A DNA stretch of 64,000 nucleotides. It comes from an uncultured Eubacteriales bacterium (GTDB lineage: Bacteria > Bacillota > Clostridia > Christensenellales > Aristaeellaceae). Of this stretch, positions 36,529-45,814 are shown piece by piece (within the stretch, counting starts at the first letter, position 1; each line of letters opens with the position of its first letter). The DNA is taken from positions 17,987-81,986 of the forward strand of contig CADAPM010000013.1 in the NCBI GenBank assembly GCA_902789795.1. Direction: 5' to 3'. Below the pieces are notes generated by a model. It saw only the letters and a program-made list of their open reading frames with translations. It did not search any database and was not told where the DNA came from. Made by a program: the position numbers and the translations under genes.

Positions 36529-37497
36529 ATGATCAGAATCGGAAAGACCGCCAAAGCAGAGGCGGCTGCAGTTCCGCGGCAAAAGCGCGGATTTTTCCGC
36601 ACGCTGGGCGGACAGTGGCAGCTGATGATCATGTCCGTGCCGATGCTTTTGTACGTGCTGCTGTTCAATTACGGCCCGCTGTGGGGCTGGCTGACAGCGT
36701 TCCAGGATTACCAGCCCAGGGATGGCCTGGCGGGCAGCAAGTGGGTCGGCTGGGGAAACTTCACGTTCCTGTTCGGCCGGGAGGATTTCCTGCTGTCCAT
36801 CCGGAATACGCTGGCCATGAGCCTGATCAACCTGGTGTTCGGCACGGTTTCCGCCATTGTGCTGGCGGTGCTGCTGAATGAAGTGCGCAACAGGTCGTTC
36901 AAGCGCACGGTGCAGACCGTTACCTATCTTCCCCACTTCCTGAGCATGGTCATCGTCGTGGGCATGGCGCAGAACATTTTTTCCAGCAACGGTGCGGTCA
37001 ACCAGCTTCTGCTGTCACTCCGCCTCGTAGACCAGCCCGTTTTCTTCCTGGGCAAGGGCGAATACTTCTGGTGGCTGGTCGGCGTGATCAACGTCTGGAA
37101 GGAGGTCGGCTGGAACACCATCATCTACATCGCCGCCATGACCTCCATCGATCCCAGCTTGTATGAAGCCGCCGCCATTGACGGCGCGGGCCGTTTCCAG
37201 CGCATCCTGAACGTGACCCTGCCCGGCATCCGCTCCACCTTCATGGTGCTTTTGATCATGAACATCGGCCACCTGATGGAGGCCGGCTTTGAGATCCAGT
37301 ATCTGATGCGCTCAGGCCTGACCATGAAATACTCCGACACCATAGACGTTTTCGCGCTGCTGTACAGCTTCGGCAGTACCCGTCCCCACTATTCCTACGG
37401 CGTTGCCGCCGGCATGTTCAAGAGCGTGGTAGGCATCATCCTGCTGATCATCGCCAACATGACGGCCAAGGCGCTGGATGAGAACACGCTGATCTGA
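36529..37497 (+). CDS. ABC sugar permease, LplB type (second importer)
   Basis: 322 residues with six membrane helices. MSVPMLLYVLLFNYGPLWGWLTAF in the first helix and the EAA motif in SLYEAAAIDGAGRFQRILNVTLPGI identify the LplB-type subunit. The ATG at 36529 follows GGGGGAAGACAG; the in-frame ATG further up starts within the intergenic hairpin. Partner of the LplC-type permease 16 nt downstream. The substrate is unknown; the AraC regulator encoded at 38822 may control it. Confidence 0.88.
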   Translation: MIRIGKTAKAEAAAVPRQKRGFFRTLGGQWQLMIMSVPMLLYVLLFNYGPLWGWLTAFQDYQPRDGLAGSKWVGWGNFTFLFGREDFLLSIRNTLAMSLINLVFGTVSAIVLAVLLNEVRNRSFKRTVQTVTYLPHFLSMVIVVGMAQNIFSSNGAVNQLLLSLRLVDQPVFFLGKGEYFWWLVGVINVWKEVGWNTIIYIAAMTSIDPSLYEAAAIDGAGRFQRILNVTLPGIRSTFMVLLIMNIGHLMEAGFEIQYLMRSGLTMKYSDTIDVFALLYSFGSTRPHYSYGVAAGMFKSVVGIILLIIANMTAKALDENTLI

Positions 37498-37513
37498 GGA
37501 AGGAGGGATAACC

Positions 37514-38425
37514 GTGACTGCCATCAATAAGCCTGTTTCCCGCAAGCAGCGGGACGTCGTATTCCCTGTGGTCAATACCATCGTCCTCTGCATCCTGATG
37601 TTCATTACCCTGTACCCCGTACTGAACACGGTCGCCTATTCCTTCAGCGACGGCATGGACGCCGTCAAGGGCGGCATCGGCATCTGGCCCCGCGTGTTCA
37701 GCACCAAGGCGTACAACGAATTGCTGAATGACACCGCCGTTTACAAGGCGTTCCTGATTTCGCTTTCTAAGACCGTGATCACCACGCTGACCAACCTGTT
37801 TTTCACTTCCATGCTGGCCTATGCGCTGAGCAGGAAGGAATACGTGCTGCGCACTTTCATCACCACGCTCATGGTGCTGACCATGTACGTAAACGCGGGC
37901 CTGATCCCCAACTACCTGCTGATCTCGCGGACGCTGGGCCTCAAGAACAGCTTCTGGGTCTACATTATCCCCACCATGTTCTCCTGCTTCAACATGATCG
38001 TGATCCGCACCTACATCCTGGGCCTGCCGGAAGCGCTGATCGAATCCGCGCGCATCGATGGCGCGGGCGACCTGCGCACTTTCTTCCAGATCATCCTGCC
38101 TCTGTGCCTGCCCGTCATGGCCACCGTGGCCCTGTTCGTGGCCGTCGGCGCGTGGAACAGCTGGTTCGACACCTACCTGTACAACGGCAGCAAGAAGGAC
38201 CTGTATACCCTGCAGTATCTGCTCAAGATGAAGCTGGCGACCACACAGAACAGCTCCAACGCCGCGAACACGACAGCGGACGCGCTTTCAAACGCCTCCA
38301 AGGTCGCGCCGATCACGGTCCGCAGCGCTATTTCCGTGGTCTCTGCGGTCCCCATCCTGATCGTCTATCCCTTCCTGCAGAAGTACTTCGTCACCGGCAT
38401 GGCGCTGGGAAGCGTGAAGGGGTAA
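37514..38425 (+). CDS. ABC sugar permease, LplC type (second importer)
   Basis: 303 residues, six helices, EAA motif ALIESARIDGAGDLRTFFQIILPLCLPVM, C-terminus YPFLQKYFVTGMALGSVKG as in LplC/YtcP. The start is GTG at 37514 with AGGAGGG 7 nt before. The stop codon TAA begins an AATTAGG/AATGAGG heptad repeat. No ATPase is encoded, so a shared ATPase is expected. Confidence 0.88.
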   Translation: MTAINKPVSRKQRDVVFPVVNTIVLCILMFITLYPVLNTVAYSFSDGMDAVKGGIGIWPRVFSTKAYNELLNDTAVYKAFLISLSKTVITTLTNLFFTSMLAYALSRKEYVLRTFITTLMVLTMYVNAGLIPNYLLISRTLGLKNSFWVYIIPTMFSCFNMIVIRTYILGLPEALIESARIDGAGDLRTFFQIILPLCLPVMATVALFVAVGAWNSWFDTYLYNGSKKDLYTLQYLLKMKLATTQNSSNAANTTADALSNASKVAPITVRSAISVVSAVPILIVYPFLQKYFVTGMALGSVKG

Positions 38426-38762
38426 TTACGAATTAGGAATGAGGAATGAGGAGTTAAAGCGTGAAGGAGGAAGTAGGAGGTAGGAAGTAGGAAGTAATTC
38501 TACTTCGGTTCCTGACGCTGCTAACGCCACCTCATGAACATTTATTACTTCCTACTTTCTTCTTCCTACTTCCTACCTTGTTCCCCCTCCTGCCTTGTTC
38601 ATACTTCTTTTCCCTTCCTATGGAGGAAGAGACTAAAAGTAGGAAGTAAGAGGTAGGAAGTAGAAAGTAATTCTACCTCCGCTCCCGGCGCTGCTAACGC
38701 CACCTCATAAACATTTATTACTTCCTACTTTCTCCTTCCTACTTCCTACTTCTTGCTTCCAT
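38424..38762. repeat. two tandem TAGGAAG-family inverted repeats with an AATTAGG array
   Basis: AATTAGG/AATGAGG units begin at the permease stop; then two complete elements follow with cores 38494-38548 and 38667-38721. The cores are about 85% identical to each other (GTAATTCTAC...GCTGCTAACGCCACCTCAT(G/A)AACATTTATTAC), each flanked by AGGAAGT and TTCCTAC heptads. Nothing else is seen between 38426 and 38821. Confidence 0.8.
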
Positions 38763-38821
38763 CCAACTACTTACTTTATTCTTACTTTTTCTCTCTCCGT
38801 TTTTTTGATTCCGAGGTTATT

Positions 38822-39760
38822 ATGGCTAACGAAACGACGGATAACAGCCGGTTTCCGGACGGGTTCCGGATCCTGCACGGCAAGCAGGAATATGTCACCT
38901 ATAAGGAGCACTCCTCCATCCGGATCTGGCCCTCCAGCGTGCCCGGGCATTACGACAACCATGCCCATTCCGCCATCGAGGTGCTGATCGTGCAGCGCGG
39001 CACGGCGGTGTATCAGCTGCCGGACCAGACCTACCGCGTCGGGCCGGGCCAGGTGCTGTTCGTCCCCTCGGGCTGCCCCCACGTGCTGACGGAGACCTCC
39101 GACATCCTGCGCTTTCTGATCCTGTTCGAGCCCAGCCCGCTGTACACGCTGCAGGATATGCCCCAGGTCAGCATGATGACCCAGCACCCCATCTTCCTGC
39201 AGAACCCGGGCGAGCTCAGGGAACAGGTGACCCACCTGCTCATGAGCGCCGTGGACTGCTATATGCAGAAGCAGGATATGTGGAATACCCAGTGCTACGC
39301 CTACCTGCTGCAGGTCTACGCCCTGCTGGGCCGGGAGTACCTGAACACCGCCGCGCCGCGGGTGCCCGTCCGGCACTCGCGCATCGACCCCGAGATCATG
39401 AACAGCGTCATCACCTACATCTCCGAGCATTACATGGACGATCTGAACCTGGAGGACGCCGCCGCCTTCGCCGGCTTCTCCAAGTATTATTTCTCCCGCA
39501 TTTTCAAGGATTTCTCCGGCATCTCCTTCTCGGATTACCTGCTGGTCAAGCGCCTGAACGCCGCGTCCAACCTGCTCATCCGCACCAACCAGCCCATCCG
39601 CGAGGTGGCGCGCAACTCCGGCTTCGGCAGCGTGGCCACCTTCAACCGCATCTTCCGCGAGGAGAAAAAGTGCACCCCGACCCAGTTCCGCGCGATCTAC
39701 GGCTCCACCGTGACCGCCGACATCAACTCGCCGATCTTCCATTCGGCCAGCGGGGAATAA
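38822..39760 (+). CDS. AraC family transcriptional regulator with cupin sensor domain
   Basis: 312 residues. N-terminal cupin-type arm (HYDNHAHSAIEVLIVQRGTAVYQLPDQTYRVGPGQVLFVPSGCPH, about 38-85) and a C-terminal pair of helix-turn-helices (NLEDAAAFAGFSKYYFSRIFKDFSG and PIREVARNSGFGSVATFNRIFREEKKCTPTQFR). The start at 38822 follows CGAGGTT; an earlier in-frame ATG lies in the repeat region. Sugar-responsive activators of this kind usually act on the next ABC importer, here the one to the left. That link is positional only. Confidence 0.87.
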   Translation: MANETTDNSRFPDGFRILHGKQEYVTYKEHSSIRIWPSSVPGHYDNHAHSAIEVLIVQRGTAVYQLPDQTYRVGPGQVLFVPSGCPHVLTETSDILRFLILFEPSPLYTLQDMPQVSMMTQHPIFLQNPGELREQVTHLLMSAVDCYMQKQDMWNTQCYAYLLQVYALLGREYLNTAAPRVPVRHSRIDPEIMNSVITYISEHYMDDLNLEDAAAFAGFSKYYFSRIFKDFSGISFSDYLLVKRLNAASNLLIRTNQPIREVARNSGFGSVATFNRIFREEKKCTPTQFRAIYGSTVTADINSPIFHSASGE

Positions 39761-39778
39761 ACAGCATATAACAGCAGC

Positions 39779-39816
39779 GGCCCCCTGTCTTTCGCGGACA
39801 GGGGGCCGGGTTTTTA
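39779..39816 (+). terminator. intrinsic terminator after the AraC gene
   Basis: An 11-bp stem GGCCCCCTGTC/GACAGGGGGCC (39779-39789, 39797-39807) followed by GGGTTTTTATT. Confidence 0.92.
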
Positions 39817-39823
39817 TTATTGA

Positions 39824-42800
39824 TTAGATGAGGAACGCTTTCTGCAGCAACGGGAAGTAGACGATGAAGAAGACGATGACGATGGCCAGCAGGATCACGC
39901 CGAGGATGATGTTCTTGATCGTGCGGGCTTTCTTGGTGCGCTCACGGCTGTCCGCGAACTCCGCTTCCGTCATGCGCCCATACTGGATCATCTTGATGAT
40001 GCTGTAGATCAGGTAGATGGCCAGCAGGCCCATCAGGATCCACAGCGCGATCCTGTAGATCGGGGTACCGACCTCAAACTTCACGTCCTCGCCGCCCAGT
40101 CCGTTGACTGCCAGGCTGTTGGCCTGCTGGTACAGCACGCGGTGCATGGCATTGCGCAAATAGGCGCGGCACCAGTTCTGCTTGACGTCGGAGAGCTTCA
40201 TCTCACTGGTGGAAAGGATCAGGTCGCCACCGGCGGCCAGGTACTTGTCGATCATCCGCACATCCATGCTGCCGATGTAGTCAGTGATGAAGATTCCGTC
40301 GAAGCCCCATTCGCCACGTGTCACGTTGGTAATCAGGTTATAGTGATCTCCGGACCATGTGGTGCCGATGCGGTTCATGGACATCATGATACCATGGGCG
40401 TCGCCGTTCTCCACGCCCATCTGGAAGGGCTTCAGGCAGATCTCGCGGATGGCCTGCTCCTGGGCGAAGACGGCCACCTGACCATAGACGCCGCGGTTGG
40501 TCTCCTGGTCGTTCAGGGCAAAGTGCTTCATGTACACATAGCAGCCCTTGGCCTGCACTTCTCGGATAATGGCCGCGGTGATGAGGCCCGACTGGACGGG
40601 ATCCTCGGAGAAGTACTCAAAGTTGCGGCCGGAGAAGGGGGTGCGGTGGATGTTGGTGGCCGGCGCATACCAGCCCGAGGTTTTGGTCAGGATGGCATCC
40701 TCACCGATGAGCTTGCCGAATTCCTTCGCCAGTTCCTGGTTCCAGGTCGCCGCCAGTGTGATGGTCCGATTGTAGCCGAAACCGGACTTGCCGGTGATGA
40801 AGTTGGAGATGCCCGCCGGGCCGTCGTATTCGAAGGTCTTGGGCTTCTGGATGGCTTCGATGGCCTTGGTGCCGTAGCCGGAGTTGTTGAACAGTAGGTG
40901 CTGCTCGGAAAGTTTGGTCTGGTTGATCAGCTCGTCCCACTGGGGATCGTCGAAGGCTTTGCCCTTCATGGATACCAGGGTGAGCGGGGTTTCCGGCGTC
41001 GCGCCGTAGACGTAATCGTCCTTGGAGGGGAAGTCCTGCGCAGCGAGCGCCTGAAGATCCACACTGTGCAGACCGCATTGCGCAAAAGCGGCGGCGAGAG
41101 CATCGGTGATGACCACCGTACCGGCGGTGCCCACAGCGTCCGTATTCTTGCTCAGGCCGGGCATATCGTTTGTGGAATACCGGATCCCGTTGTTCTCCAT
41201 GGCCGCCCAGTTGCTGCGGGAGAGATAAGCCGCGTCCTCCAGGGCGTCGCCATCAAACTGATTGGTGACCTTGGCGCCGGTGACGGCGGTGTCCAGCAGC
41301 CGGAGTTCCGCCAGATCGAATTTGCCGGTCATGGCCGCGCTGCCCGGGGCCTGATAACCCTTGGCGGCCAGCACATTGTTCACGGCGTCGTGGGCGTCCC
41401 GGCCGGCGGTCACATAATATGTACCGGCGTCGAGGATCCAGGTCTTGTTGACCGTGAAGTCGTAGGAGGCAATGTCCTTCAGGCGGAAGGTGACAGTGAC
41501 TTTCTCGCTCTCGCCGGGCTGCAGCTCTTTCGTCTTGGCATAATTTGCCAGCACCACGGCGGATTTCTCCACGCCGCCGGGGATGTAAGGCGCCTGGGCG
41601 TAGATCTCGACGACGTCCTTGCCGGCCGCGCTGCCCGTGTTCTTCACGGTGACCGCGGCGGTGACGGTGTCGCCGTCCAGCTTCACGCTGAAGTCAGACC
41701 AGTCAAAGCTGGTGTAGCTCAGGCCGTAGCCGAAGGGATACTGCACAACGGCGGCATAGTCGAAGTCCCCCGCGTTGGCGGTACCCATCACCACGTCCTC
41801 ATAACGTGTCTCATAGTAACGGTAGCCCACATAGATGCCCTCACCGTAATTCATATAGGAATAGCCGGTTTCGGTGCCGTCGGCGTTCAGGAAACGGAAG
41901 TCGCCGAAGTTCTGCATGGCCGGGGCGGAGAGGTTATCGTAAGCCCAGGTGTCCACCAGGCGGCCGGAGGGGCTGACCTTGCCCGCGAAGATGTCTGCCA
42001 CGGAGGAGATACCGTCGGTGCCGGTGCTGGCATACCACAGGCAGGCCTTGACGCCGTACTCGTCCTTTTCGATCTGGCCCAGCTCCATGGGGTTGGCAGC
42101 GTTGATGACCAGGATGGTGCCCGCAAATGCACCGCTGGCTTTGATGCCCTTCAGCAGGTCCTCTTCCTCATCGGAGAGCTCCAGGTAGTGCTTATCCGGG
42201 TTGTTGCCAAAGCGGCCCATTTCCCGGGGCAGGTCGCTGCCTTCGCCGTTCTGGCGGTTCAGCACCACGATGGCCGCGTCGCCGTACTGCGCAAAGGTGG
42301 CCTTCACCTCGTCGGTATACTCGCTCCACGGGATATCGTCGATCTTCCATTCGCCCATGGCGTCGCCGCCGCCGGGGCCTGCGCCGGTGCCGTGCTTATG
42401 GCTGGTGGAACCCGTGAATTTGGTCAGCTCGGCGTTGATGCCGAAGCCCGCCTTCTGCAGCGCGCCCGCCAGGGTATCCGACTTGATCTCGATATCGCCG
42501 GAGCCGGAACCGCTTGTCACGCCCGATGCAGAGGCCAGACCAAAGACGCTCAGCTGCGCGCCGGCCTTCAGGGGCAGGAAGCTGTCCTCATTGCGGAGCA
42601 ATACGACGCCCTCGGCCACGACCCGGCGGGTGTGGTCCAGCTGGGCCTGGTACAGGGCGTCCTCGCTGGCGTATTCGCTCACGAAGTCCCCCTGCTGGGC
42701 AGTGGTCTGCGTGCCGCCCACGGTGCCGAAAAAGTCGGTGAGCACGCTGTCCCACTTGGCCGTCAGCACATTGGCCAGGATACACACGACCAGCAGCACC

Positions 42801-42862
42801 GCCAGCACGCCCGCGTGCAGGGCAAAATACCTTTTCTTGCTGTAGTTCTTTTCCTTTTTCAT
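39824..42862 (-). CDS. membrane-anchored GH3 glycosidase with permuted domain order
   Basis: 1012 residues. An N-terminal helix (about 13-33) anchors the protein. The GH3 C-terminal alpha/beta domain comes first (VAEGVVLLRNEDSFLPL about 85-100, ...NPMELGQIEKDEYGVKACLW), then a fibronectin-III-like domain (VTVKNTGSAAGKDVVEIYAQAPY), and the TIM-barrel-type GH3_N domain last, with RTPFSGRNFEYFSEDP and the nucleophile in GIFITDYIGS (Asp861). Two more helices follow (about 935-955 and 985-1008). Domain-swapped GH3 enzymes are known in ruminal clostridia. Probable activity is exo-beta-glucosidase or xylosidase at the outer membrane face. GGAGGGAAC lies before the start. Convergent with the AraC gene. 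Confidence 0.85.
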   Translation of the reverse strand: MKKEKNYSKKRYFALHAGVLAVLLVVCILANVLTAKWDSVLTDFFGTVGGTQTTAQQGDFVSEYASEDALYQAQLDHTRRVVAEGVVLLRNEDSFLPLKAGAQLSVFGLASASGVTSGSGSGDIEIKSDTLAGALQKAGFGINAELTKFTGSTSHKHGTGAGPGGGDAMGEWKIDDIPWSEYTDEVKATFAQYGDAAIVVLNRQNGEGSDLPREMGRFGNNPDKHYLELSDEEEDLLKGIKASGAFAGTILVINAANPMELGQIEKDEYGVKACLWYASTGTDGISSVADIFAGKVSPSGRLVDTWAYDNLSAPAMQNFGDFRFLNADGTETGYSYMNYGEGIYVGYRYYETRYEDVVMGTANAGDFDYAAVVQYPFGYGLSYTSFDWSDFSVKLDGDTVTAAVTVKNTGSAAGKDVVEIYAQAPYIPGGVEKSAVVLANYAKTKELQPGESEKVTVTFRLKDIASYDFTVNKTWILDAGTYYVTAGRDAHDAVNNVLAAKGYQAPGSAAMTGKFDLAELRLLDTAVTGAKVTNQFDGDALEDAAYLSRSNWAAMENNGIRYSTNDMPGLSKNTDAVGTAGTVVITDALAAAFAQCGLHSVDLQALAAQDFPSKDDYVYGATPETPLTLVSMKGKAFDDPQWDELINQTKLSEQHLLFNNSGYGTKAIEAIQKPKTFEYDGPAGISNFITGKSGFGYNRTITLAATWNQELAKEFGKLIGEDAILTKTSGWYAPATNIHRTPFSGRNFEYFSEDPVQSGLITAAIIREVQAKGCYVYMKHFALNDQETNRGVYGQVAVFAQEQAIREICLKPFQMGVENGDAHGIMMSMNRIGTTWSGDHYNLITNVTRGEWGFDGIFITDYIGSMDVRMIDKYLAAGGDLILSTSEMKLSDVKQNWCRAYLRNAMHRVLYQQANSLAVNGLGGEDVKFEVGTPIYRIALWILMGLLAIYLIYSIIKMIQYGRMTEAEFADSRERTKKARTIKNIILGVILLAIVIVFFIVYFPLLQKAFLI

Positions 42863-42906
42863 GTTCCCTCCGCACGGCGCGACGGCCGCGGTCTTTCCTT
42901 AATGTC

Positions 42907-42946
42907 AAAACCGGGAGGGTCGGAGGTCAGTCCGCGCCCTCCCGGT
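42907..42946 (-). terminator. hairpin between the secreted protein and GH3 genes
   Basis: ACCGGGAGGG/CCCTCCCGGT (42946-42937 with 42919-42910) followed by TTTGAC on the minus strand. The T-tract is short, so it may terminate only partly and let GH3 be read from the upstream gene. Confidence 0.6.
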
Positions 42947-42967
42947 CAGGGGATGTCAGTATAGGGA

Positions 42968-43543
42968 TCAGTCGTCGTCAGAGGAGGCCGCTACGTTGTA
43001 GGTGTAGGAGCCGTCAGCGTTCACCGTGATGGAGACCGGCGTGTCATGGCCGTCGAACTTGTACAGGGGGTGGGAGAAGCAGTCCAGGGGATCGAAGCTC
43101 TGGGTCTCATCATAGTTGCTGACCCGATCACCGTTGGAAGCGCTTCCCTCGCAGTTGTGCATATAACCCAGAGGCACCAGCGGACCCCAGTCCTCAGAGA
43201 AGACGCACTCTTCCGCGACATTCAGGGTGACCTGGTCGCCGTCCTTGGTGTAGGTGCCGGTGAAGACATAGCGGATCACATAGGAACCGCCTTCGGGCTC
43301 TAAAATGGTGCCTTCAGCATCCACAGTACCGATCAGCTTGGTGTACTCATAGGTGCCATCGTCCTTGAGTACGACGGCGTTGTACTCGCTCAGGCCGCAA
43401 CCGGTGATAAAGCCGTTAAAGTCGGTCTCACCGGCCAGTTCTTCGGTGGTGTAGAAACGGGAATACACGGCGTCCTCTGCCAGGACAGAGACGCATGCCA
43501 AGGTCAGAACCAGAGCCAGAATCATAGCAGCAAACTTTTTCAT
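42968..43543 (-). CDS. small secreted protein of unknown function
   Basis: 191 residues. Signal peptide 1-22 (MKKFAAMILALVLTLACVSVLA), then a beta-rich domain: an FTGTYTKDGDQVTLNVAEE strand pair and a C-terminal VSITVNADGSYTYNVAASSDDD. The pattern of small beta-strands with G-x-Y-x-x-x-G-D-x-V-T-L resembles lipocalin-like export domains seen in this group. The ATG at 43543 has GGAGGAACACCCC upstream, so the in-frame ATG 18 nt earlier is rejected. The AEECVFSED and MHNCEGS cysteines could pair. It is separated from the GH3 gene by a weak hairpin. No family recognised. Confidence 0.65.
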   Translation of the reverse strand: MKKFAAMILALVLTLACVSVLAEDAVYSRFYTTEELAGETDFNGFITGCGLSEYNAVVLKDDGTYEYTKLIGTVDAEGTILEPEGGSYVIRYVFTGTYTKDGDQVTLNVAEECVFSEDWGPLVPLGYMHNCEGSASNGDRVSNYDETQSFDPLDCFSHPLYKFDGHDTPVSITVNADGSYTYNVAASSDDD

Positions 43544-43602
43544 GGGGTGTTCCTCCTTCATAGTCGGTACGTTGTCCGTACCTGATGTGCGGAGGATAGC
43601 AC

Positions 43603-43627
43603 AAAAAAAGCCGCATCGCGCGGCTTT
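43603..43627 (-). terminator. intrinsic terminator after the histidine kinase
   Basis: AAAGCCGC/GCGGCTTT stem (43627-43620, 43614-43607) with a seven-T tract on the minus strand, right after the kinase stop. Confidence 0.9.
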
Positions 43628-43630
43628 GTC

Positions 43631-44980
43631 CTAAGTGGTCGTTTTTTCGTCCTGACTGGTATCCGGAGGCTGGAAAATGATGCGCAGCACATACATGCCG
43701 CCGCTGGGGTCGATCCGCATCACACCGCCGTATTCCGCTGCCGTGGCCGCGATGGACCGGGTGCCGAAGCCGTGGCTGGTCTTGTCCTCCTTCACTGTGA
43801 CGGGCAGGCCGTCCTTCATTTCCACGGTGCCAACATAGGGATTCTCGCACTGAAGAATCACCAGTCCGCGCTTCTCGTGCACCGAGAGGTGGATGGCGCG
43901 CCTTTCCTCCTCAGATATATGCAGGCAGGCCTCGATGGCATTGTCCAGGATGTTGGAGAGCATGGTGAAGAGATCCACGGACTTGATGAAGCGCAGCAGG
44001 CTCCCGTCCGCCACCACGGACAGCTCGATGTGCTGCTGGGAGCAGAGCAGCGCCTTCTGCATCAGCACGGTGTCCAGCGCCCGACTGCCGGTCTGGAAGG
44101 TGCTGTCGTAGATCTGCACCGCCTGCTCGATCCCGCGGATCGCCTCCGCCTGTTCCTCCGGCGTGCCTACGGTCCGCAGAGCTTCTACCTGCCGGCGCAG
44201 GTCATGGCTTTTGCGGTTGATGATGGCGATGTTTTCCTTGCTCATCTCATACTGGGCGCGGCGCAGGGACTCTATTCGCTCACGCTCCTGGATCTCCCCC
44301 TGCAGCCACAGCTGCTGGTCCTTCCGGTATTCACTGGCCATAATGAAGGAGCAGCAGATCAGCGCATAGATGCTGTGCAGCCACTCCAGCTCCATGCTCA
44401 TGGTCACAATGCTCACGATATAGACCAGCAGAAAGGTGACGGCGATCAGCCCCAGGGACCGGCCGGCGCTGCTGGGATAACGGCCGTTCCGGCAGGTCTT
44501 CCGGGCGAAGAAACACCAGATACCGCCGTATACCAGCAGCCCCAGGACTGCGGACATGGGCCAGGAGGACCACCAGACGGCCCCGGACAGCGCGGCGCTC
44601 CCCAGCGTCTTCACACAGTAGACGACATGCTCGCTGATATAGGCGAAAATCACACAGTACCATGCCTCATGCCAGTCCGCGCCGCACATCCACCGGAGGG
44701 AAGCCGCATAGCTGCCGCATACCAGCAGGTAGTGGAGCGCGAAGAAGAGGGCGGAGAGGCTGATCACCAAAGGGCTCGTTCCCTCCTGTGCCGCCGGGCC
44801 GATCACCCGCGGCCAGAGCAGCGCCCCCAGGCCGATGCTCGCTCCCAGCATCCCCGCCAGGGCGGGAATAAACAGATACCAGCGGTGTTTCTTCCGCATG
44901 GGCAGGAAAAAGACGAGCACAGCCGGCAGCATCTGCAGTGGAAAGCCGGAGAGATAATAGAACAGCTGAGATGCTTCCAT
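43631..44980 (-). CDS. sensor histidine kinase of the GHKL (AgrC/CitA-like) type
   Basis: 449 residues: N-terminal membrane domain of about six helices (1-200), a coiled linker (QLWLQGEIQERERIESLRRAQYEM), a dimerisation segment with NRKSHDLRRQVEALRT, whose His is the likely phospho-acceptor, and a GHKL ATPase domain with LFTMLSNILDNAIEACLH (N box) and SHGFGTRSIAATAAEYGG (G box). It pairs with the LytTR regulator whose stop overlaps its start (TGATG). Kinases of this sort sense peptides or small signals. No signal-peptide gene of the AgrD kind is seen nearby. Confidence 0.88.
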   Translation of the reverse strand: MEASQLFYYLSGFPLQMLPAVLVFFLPMRKKHRWYLFIPALAGMLGASIGLGALLWPRVIGPAAQEGTSPLVISLSALFFALHYLLVCGSYAASLRWMCGADWHEAWYCVIFAYISEHVVYCVKTLGSAALSGAVWWSSWPMSAVLGLLVYGGIWCFFARKTCRNGRYPSSAGRSLGLIAVTFLLVYIVSIVTMSMELEWLHSIYALICCSFIMASEYRKDQQLWLQGEIQERERIESLRRAQYEMSKENIAIINRKSHDLRRQVEALRTVGTPEEQAEAIRGIEQAVQIYDSTFQTGSRALDTVLMQKALLCSQQHIELSVVADGSLLRFIKSVDLFTMLSNILDNAIEACLHISEEERRAIHLSVHEKRGLVILQCENPYVGTVEMKDGLPVTVKEDKTSHGFGTRSIAATAAEYGGVMRIDPSGGMYVLRIIFQPPDTSQDEKTTT

Positions 44981-45690
44981 CAGAACCCCGCCTCCAGATA
45001 GTCGCTGAACGCCTCCAGGAATTCCTTTTTCCGGTTCCGGCTGATGGGCAGCTCATGGCCGCCTATGATCACGGTATCCTTGCTGATGCGGTCGACTCGC
45101 TTCAGATTCACGAGATAAGAGAGGCTGCAGCGCGAAAACTGCAGACCGCTGAGTTCCTCTTCCGCCTCGCCGATGGTGGCACGCTTTTCAAACGTCCCTT
45201 CCGCGGTCACATAGCGCAGCGTATGCCCGCTGACCTCAATGTAGAGCAGGTCGTCCGTGGAGACCTTGACCACATCGCTGTATTTTTTCAGGTACACGTA
45301 GCGGTGGGCCTTTTTCTTATCCACCTCACGGACGGCCTTGTTCATCCGCAGCTCGAACTTCGGGTATTCCAGCGGCTTCAGGATATAATCGAAGGCGTCC
45401 ACCTCGTAGCCGTTGATGGCGTACTGGGCCATGGTGGTCACGAAGATGATGATCACGTCACCGTCCGCCTCCCGGATGCGCCGGGCGGTATCCAGCCCGT
45501 TCAGGTGCTTCATCTGGATGTCCAGGAAGATGATATCCCACCTGGCCCGGAAGTCATCCGTGATGTCCAGGCCGTCCTCAAAGCAGGTGACCGCCGTTTC
45601 CAGGCCGCGCTCCTCCGAATACCGGCGGATAAAGCCGCTCAGCCGCTCGCTGAAGACCTTTTCATCATCTACGACCGCAATGGAGATCAT
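44980..45690 (-). CDS. LytTR-family response regulator
   Basis: 236 residues. Receiver domain 1-120 with VVDDE (acidic pocket) and phospho-acceptor Asp57 in IIFLDIQMKHLNG; LytTR DNA-binding domain about 140-233 (LLYIEVSGHTLRYVTAEGTF, FSRCSLSYLVNLKRVDRIS, GHELPISRNRKKEFLEAF). It is cotranscribed with and overlaps the kinase gene. Targets are unknown; the secreted protein and GH3 genes just downstream are candidates. The start ATG at 45690 has GAGGCGGGAAAGACGA upstream. Confidence 0.92.
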   Translation of the reverse strand: MISIAVVDDEKVFSERLSGFIRRYSEERGLETAVTCFEDGLDITDDFRARWDIIFLDIQMKHLNGLDTARRIREADGDVIIIFVTTMAQYAINGYEVDAFDYILKPLEYPKFELRMNKAVREVDKKKAHRYVYLKKYSDVVKVSTDDLLYIEVSGHTLRYVTAEGTFEKRATIGEAEEELSGLQFSRCSLSYLVNLKRVDRISKDTVIIGGHELPISRNRKKEFLEAFSDYLEAGF

Positions 45691-45747
45691 TCGTCTTTCC
45701 CGCCTCGTTTGCTTTTTGTCGACTTGCCGCGCAATATCGATACATAC

Positions 45748-45776
45748 AGTATAGCACTTTTGGTCACCTGTGGAAA
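45748..45776 (-). promoter_or_regulatory. promoter of the two-component operon
   Basis: TTTCCA (45776-45771), 17 nt, TATACT (45753-45748) on the minus strand, between the upstream terminator and the regulator start. Confidence 0.6.
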
Positions 45777-45779
45777 GAC

Positions 45780-45806
45780 AAAAAAGGAAGCGCATGCGCG
45801 CTTCCT
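45780..45806 (-). terminator. intrinsic terminator after the phage-type regulator pair
   Basis: AGGAAGCGC/GCGCTTCCT (45806-45798, 45793-45785) then TTTTT on the minus strand. Confidence 0.9.
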
Positions 45807-45814
45807 GACTGCTG

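Noticed and set aside
37125-37343. Antisense frames within the permease genes
   Set aside because: Mirror frames of hydrophobic helices; no start signals.
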